Source: Gammaproteobacteria bacterium
Lineage (GTDB): Bacteria > Pseudomonadota > Gammaproteobacteria > GCA-001735895
Length of the DNA: 9,143 bases
Direction of reading: 5' to 3'
Assembly: GCA_003645435.1 (NCBI GenBank)
Contig: QNFD01000086.1
Coordinates: 1 to 9,143, forward strand
Part shown: positions 5,819-9,143 of the stretch, in pieces
Layout of the letters: each line of letters starts with the position of its first letter
How positions within the stretch are numbered: position 1 is the first letter of the stretch
Made by a program: the position numbers and the translations under genes
Notes under the pieces: generated by a model
The model's database searches: none
What the model saw: only the letters and a program-made list of their open reading frames with translations
Told to the model about the DNA's origin: nothing

Positions 5819-6616
5819 TTAAGTTTTCAATTGTGATCTGTGTTGCTGAATTTTTCTCAGCATTTCACTCATAATTTTGGGGTTGCCGGACACCACCTGT
5901 CCGAGTTCGAGATAATTATCGTTACCCTCGTAGTCGGTGGTAATGCCGCCGGCTTCGCGCACGATGAGAGCACCGGCCGCGATATCCCAGGCACTAAGTC
6001 CAGATTCCCAGAATCCGTCGAGCCGACCCGCGGCGACGTAGGCGAGATCGAGCGCTGCCGATCCGGCACGACGTATGTCGGCTGCCGTGGAGAAAAATTC
6101 GCTAAAAATTCGCAGAAATTCATCGAACTGATCATGATTCTTGAACGGGAAACCAGTGCCGAGCAGGGCGCCCCGGGTCGACGTGACGCGACTGACTCGA
6201 ATGCGCTTATTGTTTAAAGTCGCACCGTCGCCACGACTGGCTGCAAATATTTCCTGTTTGATCGGGTCGTAGATGACGGCATGTTCCAGGCGTTCTTTAT
6301 GCTGGCAAGCGATCGAGACCGAAAAATGCGGGAACCCGTGCAGATAGTTGGTGGTGCCGTCGAGCGGGTCGATTATCCATCGGTAATCTTCGCTGCCTTT
6401 GATTTCGTCCGATTCCTCGGCGAGTATGCCGTGGCCGGGAAATGAGCTCAGCAGGGTCTCAATAATTTTTTCTTCGGCCTGTCGATCGACTTCACTGACA
6501 AAATCGTTAGGGCCTTTAAGCTCGACTTTGAGGTCGGGCAACTTGTTCATTTTGCGGACAATATGATCTCCGGCACTTCGCGCGGCTCGAATTGCAATAT
6601 TCAACATGGGTTGCAT
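5819..6616 (-). CDS. suhB: Inositol-1-monophosphatase family protein SuhB
   Basis: Mg2+-dependent phosphatase of 265 residues. In E. coli SuhB hydrolyses inositol monophosphates in vitro and also works in the NusA/NusG ribosomal RNA antitermination complex. The start MQPMLNIAIRAARSAG is nearly identical to E. coli SuhB. Metal-binding residues are all present: Glu67 in LAEESD, Asp83 and Asp86 in IIDPLDGTTNYLHG, and Asp211 in SAWDIAAGALIVREAGG. RRAGSAALDLAYVAAGRLDG is also typical. The ATG (complement of 6614-6616) has only a weak GGAT at about nine bases upstream. The divergent placement next to trmJ matches E. coli gene order. The gene appears intact and is convergent with the unknown 211-residue gene. 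Confidence 0.96.
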   Translation of the reverse strand: MQPMLNIAIRAARSAGDHIVRKMNKLPDLKVELKGPNDFVSEVDRQAEEKIIETLLSSFPGHGILAEESDEIKGSEDYRWIIDPLDGTTNYLHGFPHFSVSIACQHKERLEHAVIYDPIKQEIFAASRGDGATLNNKRIRVSRVTSTRGALLGTGFPFKNHDQFDEFLRIFSEFFSTAADIRRAGSAALDLAYVAAGRLDGFWESGLSAWDIAAGALIVREAGGITTDYEGNDNYLELGQVVSGNPKIMSEMLRKIQQHRSQLKT

Positions 6617-6773
6617 GGCGCTACTATCCGGTGGGGTCTGGTAAAGGCGCGCAGTCTAACAAACGGCCCTCGATTTAACCAGAATTAGATAGGCATGGAC
6701 GAGGACTAGGTTTGAGTGGTCAACATGGCCACTTACGGATATCCTGTCGAGCGCATATCGATACACTGACACC
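6617..6773. other. suhB upstream region without clear signals
   Basis: This stretch should contain the suhB promoter on the - strand. The best - strand match is TAGACT with GGTTAA 16 bp upstream, a poor fit to sigma-70. ATGGCCACTTACGG around 6725-6738 resembles the arm of the repeat that begins at 6774 and might be a decayed partial copy. No ORF or RNA gene is seen. Confidence 0.3.
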
Positions 6774-6906
6774 AATGGCACTTACTTAAGGCCAAAATCG
6801 TCATCCCGGGCTTGACCGAAGCGTCGGACCGCCGGGATCCATAGAGCGCTGAATTGCGGCTCGGAGGCCGCAATGACGAGTTCTAAAAGCTTAAGTAAGC
6901 GCCATT
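6774..6906. repeat. 133-bp composite palindromic repeat (REP/MITE-like)
   Basis: The outer arms are 17-bp inverted repeats with one mismatch, AATGGCACTTACTTAAG at 6774-6790 and CTTAAGTAAGCGCCATT at 6890-6906. Inside is a second palindromic unit bounded by CGTCAT (6799-6804) and ATGACG (6873-6878). It contains two hairpins: ATCCCGG/CCGGGAT (6803-6809 with 6832-6838) and ATTGCGGC/GCCGCAAT (6853-6860 with 6867-6874, loop TCGGAG). The core resembles the widespread proteobacterial GTCATCCCGGGCTTGACC type of intergenic palindrome. No coding capacity and no clear target duplication are seen. It ends 18 bp before the trmJ ATG and so probably lies in or next to the trmJ promoter or leader. Confidence 0.75.
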
Positions 6907-6924
6907 ATACGCTGGCACTGCATT

Positions 6925-7653
6925 ATGGATTTAACCAATATTGACATCGTGATGGTAGGGACGACACACCCGGGTAATATCGGCGCGGCTGCCAGGGCGA
7001 TGCATAACATGTGTGTTTCGAACCTGGTACTGGTAGATCCGAAGTGTCCTGTCGACGAAATTGCTTATGCGCGAGCCTCGGGAGCCGACACCATTCTGGA
7101 TAACAGCCGCAGCGCTGAGAGCCTGCAGGAGGCAGTTAAGGATTGCAGTCTGGTAATAGCCGCCAGTGCCCGTGTACGTTCCTTGCCCTGGCCAGAAATG
7201 ACCCCGCGCCAAACCGCCGAAAAGATTTGTGATCTGGGTGGGCAATCCCGGGTTGCGCTGGTGTTTGGACGCGAGCATTCGGGCTTAACCAACGAAGAAT
7301 TACAGATCTGCCGCTACATGGTCAATATTCCGGCCAATCCCGATTTTAGCTCACTCAATGTCGCTTCGGCGATACAGCTAATTTGTTACGAAATCTTTAG
7401 TTTAAACCAGAGCCCGACCAGACCGCGGCATACCAGTGTCGAGGAATCTGCCGCTACCAGCCAGGAGGTTGAAGGTTATTTTCAGCATCTCGAGCAGGTA
7501 ATGACCACGACAGAATTTCTCGATACTGAGAATCCGGGTTTACTCATGCAAAGATTACGCCGCCTGTATCAGCGGCTCGAGTTGAGCAAAAATGAAGTTA
7601 ATATCTTGCGTGGTATTCTCAGTTCAGTGGAAAAATACAAAGCAAGCTCCTAG
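6925..7653 (+). CDS. trmJ: tRNA (cytidine/uridine-32-2'-O)-methyltransferase TrmJ
   Basis: SPOUT-class methyltransferase that uses S-adenosylmethionine to methylate the 2'-O of residue 32 in the tRNA anticodon loop. The 242 residues match the family length. Clear motifs are IVMVGTTHPGNIGAAARAM near the N-terminus, SLPWP near residues 86-90, the knot motifs LVFGREHSGLTNEEL (112-126) and NIPANPDFSSLNVASAIQL (134-152), and the C-terminal LLMQRLRRLYQRLELSKNEVNILRGIL. The start aligns with E. coli TrmJ, yet the ATG has no Shine-Dalgarno sequence and stands 18 bp after the palindromic repeat, so its native leader may have been altered. It is divergent from suhB as in E. coli, but here it is followed by a cpx-like unit and not by the isc iron-sulfur genes found in E. 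coli. Confidence 0.96.
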   Translation: MDLTNIDIVMVGTTHPGNIGAAARAMHNMCVSNLVLVDPKCPVDEIAYARASGADTILDNSRSAESLQEAVKDCSLVIAASARVRSLPWPEMTPRQTAEKICDLGGQSRVALVFGREHSGLTNEELQICRYMVNIPANPDFSSLNVASAIQLICYEIFSLNQSPTRPRHTSVEESAATSQEVEGYFQHLEQVMTTTEFLDTENPGLLMQRLRRLYQRLELSKNEVNILRGILSSVEKYKASS

Positions 7654-7666
7654 CAGTCTCATCAAG

Positions 7667-7691
7667 GTTACAAATCGTTACAATAGGTTAC
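7667..7691. promoter_or_regulatory. Three phased GTTAC repeats, candidate CpxR-like binding site
   Basis: GTTAC occurs at 7667-7671, 7677-7681 and 7687-7691, exactly 10 bp apart. On the opposite strand this reads GTAAC-N5-GTAAC-N5-GTAAC, close to the E. coli CpxR box GTAAA-N5-GTAAA. OmpR-family regulators bind such one-turn direct repeats as dimers on one DNA face. The site lies 73 bp before the ATG of the cpxP-like gene, whose neighbour encodes an OmpR-family regulator. Autoregulation by that regulator is the natural inference. Confidence 0.6.
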
Positions 7692-7723
7692 CTGGTTGAA
7701 AAGCTCGCGCTGCCATCGACGGT

Positions 7724-7729
7724 TAAAAT
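7724..7729 (+). promoter_or_regulatory. Possible -10 box for the cpxP-like gene
   Basis: TAAAAT is one mismatch from the sigma-70 -10 consensus and lies 35 bp before the ATG. No good -35 is found at 16-18 bp; TTGAAA at 7696-7701 is 22 bp away. A poor -35 would suit a promoter that depends on an activator bound at the GTTAC repeats upstream. Confidence 0.3.
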
Positions 7730-7763
7730 TGACGGCGTAATTAACTAGTCCCTGGAGACAAAA

Positions 7764-8213
7764 ATGAAGAAATCAGCAAAATACATCACTATAGCTATCG
7801 TTGCACTCGGTGTCACATCGGCGGCGTTTGCCTTTGGATCTCACGGCTGGCGCATGAGCCCTGAAGACAGGGCCGAATTCATGACGGGGAAGATCTCCGA
7901 AAAACTGGAATTGAATACAACACAACAACAGAATTTACAGGCACTGTCAGCCACAGTTCTGGATATCATGAATGATGTTCGCTCGGGTCGGACCGAGCAT
8001 ATGGAAACTGTGCAGCAGTTGTTGTCCGAGCCGACACTGGACCAGGCGAAGGCGCTGGAGATTATCAGGCAAAAAACCGAGATGGTTAATGCTAAAGCAC
8101 CCGAGGTTGTTGCCTCGATTGCCGGCTTTCTCGATTCCCTGGATGATGCGCAAAAACAGCAACTACGTGAGCATATGAAAAATCGTATGCATCATCGTCA
8201 CCAGGAACACTAG
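7764..8213 (+). CDS. CpxP/Spy-like periplasmic stress protein
   Basis: Small periplasmic protein of 149 residues. CpxP/Spy-family proteins are cradle-shaped helical dimers that bind misfolded proteins, and CpxP also restrains its sensor kinase CpxA. The N-terminus is a classic signal peptide: KKSAK, a hydrophobic core, and AFA for cleavage after residue 23. Two LTxxQ-type motifs mark the family, LNTTQ at 50-54 and LDDAQ at 126-130. The mature protein is predicted nearly all helical. The tail HMKNRMHHRHQEH is rich in histidine, so metal binding (as in ZraP-like relatives) is possible. The start is supported by GGAG at 7754-7757. It is followed by a response regulator and kinase gene and preceded by CpxR-like sites, which supports a CpxP-type feedback role. 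Spy- or ZraP-like assignment remains possible. Confidence 0.87.
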   Translation: MKKSAKYITIAIVALGVTSAAFAFGSHGWRMSPEDRAEFMTGKISEKLELNTTQQQNLQALSATVLDIMNDVRSGRTEHMETVQQLLSEPTLDQAKALEIIRQKTEMVNAKAPEVVASIAGFLDSLDDAQKQQLREHMKNRMHHRHQEH

Positions 8214-8225
8214 TCTGGTGTGGGA

Positions 8226-8254
8226 AAGCAACCTCTACTGTACGAGGTTGCTTC
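8226..8254 (+). terminator. Hairpin between the cpxP-like gene and the regulator gene
   Basis: AAGCAACCTC (8226-8235) pairs perfectly with GAGGTTGCTT (8244-8253) across an eight-base loop. Only a short TTCTT follows, so termination is likely partial. It could lower read-through into the regulator genes, giving more cpxP-like protein than regulator, or protect the upstream mRNA from 3' decay. Confidence 0.6.
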
Positions 8255-8298
8255 TTGCACTTATGATTTAGGATTCGCCCGTTTTTTAGAAACAAAAC

Positions 8299-8964
8299 AT
8301 GAAAAAGCTGTTACTAATCGATGATGACGAAAAGCTTGCGGAACCGCTGCAGGTGTATTTTTCAAGGTTTGATCTCGATCTTGAGAGTGAAACTCTGCCC
8401 CTGCAGGCTATTCATCGACTGCAGCGAGAGCGATTTGAGCTGGTAGTACTTGATATTATGTTGCCCCAGATCGATGGCTTTGAAACCTGTCGCAGAATTC
8501 GGCAATTTAGCGATATTCCGATAATTATGCTGACCGCGAGGGGAGAGGTAATGGATCGCGTGGTCGGGCTTGAACTAGGGGCGGATGATTACCTGCCGAA
8601 ACCTTTTGAACCACGCGAACTTGTTGCCCGCATCCAGAATATTCTTAAGCGAAGCAAGGATACCGGTAATCGTGAACTGTTCGAGATTGGTGATATCAGG
8701 ATTGATTTGAACAAAAAAACGGTCGAGAAGAATGGCCGGAATGTTGATATTACTTCGAGTGAGTTCAATTTATTGGCCCTGCTGATTCAAAACCAGGACC
8801 GGGTTTTTAGCCGGGACGACATTATGCATGAGCTCAGGGGAATCGATACGCATATTTATAGCCGGGCCATCGACGTCCTGGTCAGCCGGTTACGCCAAAA
8901 ATTACAGCGACCAGAGCTAATCAGGACAGTTCGTGGTGCCGGCTACCAGTTTATAGCTCGCTAA
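8299..8964 (+). CDS. OmpR-family response regulator, CpxR-like
   Basis: Two-domain DNA-binding response regulator of 221 residues. The receiver domain (1 to about 115) has the acidic pocket Asp8-Asp9-Asp10, phosphoacceptor Asp52 in VVLDIMLPQIDG, Thr79 in IIMLTARG and Lys101 in YLPKPF. A short linker leads to a winged-helix OmpR/PhoB DNA-binding domain (about 125-221) with LTSSEF-like DITSSEFNLLALL and the typical end RAIDVLVSRLRQKL...IRTVRGAGYQF. It is 85 bp after the cpxP-like gene, with a hairpin between. No strong Shine-Dalgarno precedes the ATG. Its stop overlaps the next start by one base (TAATG), so regulator and kinase are translationally coupled. The neighbouring cpxP-like gene makes CpxR the best functional analogue, but CpxR, RstA and other members cannot be told apart with certainty by eye. 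Confidence 0.93.
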   Translation: MKKLLLIDDDEKLAEPLQVYFSRFDLDLESETLPLQAIHRLQRERFELVVLDIMLPQIDGFETCRRIRQFSDIPIIMLTARGEVMDRVVGLELGADDYLPKPFEPRELVARIQNILKRSKDTGNRELFEIGDIRIDLNKKTVEKNGRNVDITSSEFNLLALLIQNQDRVFSRDDIMHELRGIDTHIYSRAIDVLVSRLRQKLQRPELIRTVRGAGYQFIAR

Positions 8965-9143
8965 TGTTCAGAAAATTCCGAGATTACCTGCGGTTAAAGC
9001 GCCAGAGCCTGGTTTTCAGACTGCTGTTCTATTTCGTGTTATCGATGGTTGTTGTTGCATTTATTCTGGCCTTCAATTTTTCCAGCCGAATCAAACCCCA
9101 CCTGAAAAATGATTTATTACCAAACCTGGCTCGCTATATCGAG
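8964..9143 (+). CDS. Sensor histidine kinase, CpxA-like (3' truncated by window)
   Basis: The frame starts at an ATG that shares its A with the TAA stop of the regulator and stays open for 60 codons to the window end. The product begins MFRKFRDYLRLKRQSLVFRL, a basic cytoplasmic leader, followed by a membrane helix at about residues 19-41 (LLFYFVLSMVVVAFILAF). After this a charged segment begins (SSRIKPHLKNDLL) that would be the start of a periplasmic sensor domain. No kinase motif falls inside the window, so the call rests on topology, coupling to the response regulator and the usual gene order. With the cpxP-like protein upstream, CpxA is the nearest analogue. Confidence 0.82.
   Translation, partial: MFRKFRDYLRLKRQSLVFRLLFYFVLSMVVVAFILAFNFSSRIKPHLKNDLLPNLARYIE

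Noticed and set aside
6725..6738. ATGGCCACTTACGG as a second copy of the repeat arm
   Set aside because: Similarity to AATGGCACTTACTTAAG is partial and there is no partner arm; could be chance.
1..9143. CRISPR array, tRNA, rRNA, integrase or toxin-antitoxin pair
   Set aside because: No regularly spaced repeat set, cloverleaf, rRNA block, or matching protein pair was found on either strand.

Overview
The window looks like chromosomal DNA of a sulfur-oxidising gammaproteobacterium. Two things point that way. The first is an aprM-aprB-aprA cluster, the membrane-anchored APS reductase arrangement typical of sulfur oxidisers rather than the Qmo-linked type. The second is a set of gammaproteobacterial housekeeping genes: a SuhB very close to the E. 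coli protein, with trmJ divergent from it as in E. coli. I see no plasmid or phage genes. The only mobile-type sequences are two short gene-less palindromic elements.

Region 1 (1-3060): aprM (5' end outside the window), aprB and aprA on the + strand. aprB and aprA overlap by one base, and a strong intrinsic terminator follows. AprBA oxidises AMP plus sulfite to APS, and AprM is the presumed membrane electron acceptor.

Region 2 (3061-4830): a gene for an unknown 116-residue protein and a SlyD-like FKBP-type gene lie 13 bp apart. Next comes a 178-bp MITE-like element whose left end forms part of the slyD-like stop codon, then a HIT-family nucleotide hydrolase gene. Removing the element leaves the slyD-like and HIT genes about 25 bp apart, so the three genes probably formed one unit before the insertion. 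A 53-codon gene on the - strand converges on the HIT gene.

Region 3 (4831-7653): an unrecognised 211-residue protein on the + strand, suhB on the - strand, and trmJ on the + strand. A 133-bp composite palindromic repeat lies in the suhB-trmJ intergenic region and ends 18 bp before the trmJ ATG.

Region 4 (7654-9143): a CpxP/Spy-like periplasmic protein, an OmpR/CpxR-family response regulator and the start of a sensor histidine kinase, giving a cpxP-cpxR-cpxA-like stress-sensing unit. Upstream of the cpxP-like gene are three GTTAC repeats at exact 10-bp spacing. Read on the other strand they are GTAAC-N5-GTAAC-N5-GTAAC, close to the known CpxR box, which suggests autoregulation. A hairpin between the cpxP-like gene and the regulator could reduce read-through.

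The points most worth following are the genes linked to aprMBA (unknown protein, diverged FKBP, HIT protein that might act on APS), the very precise MITE insertion, and the phased CpxR-like sites.
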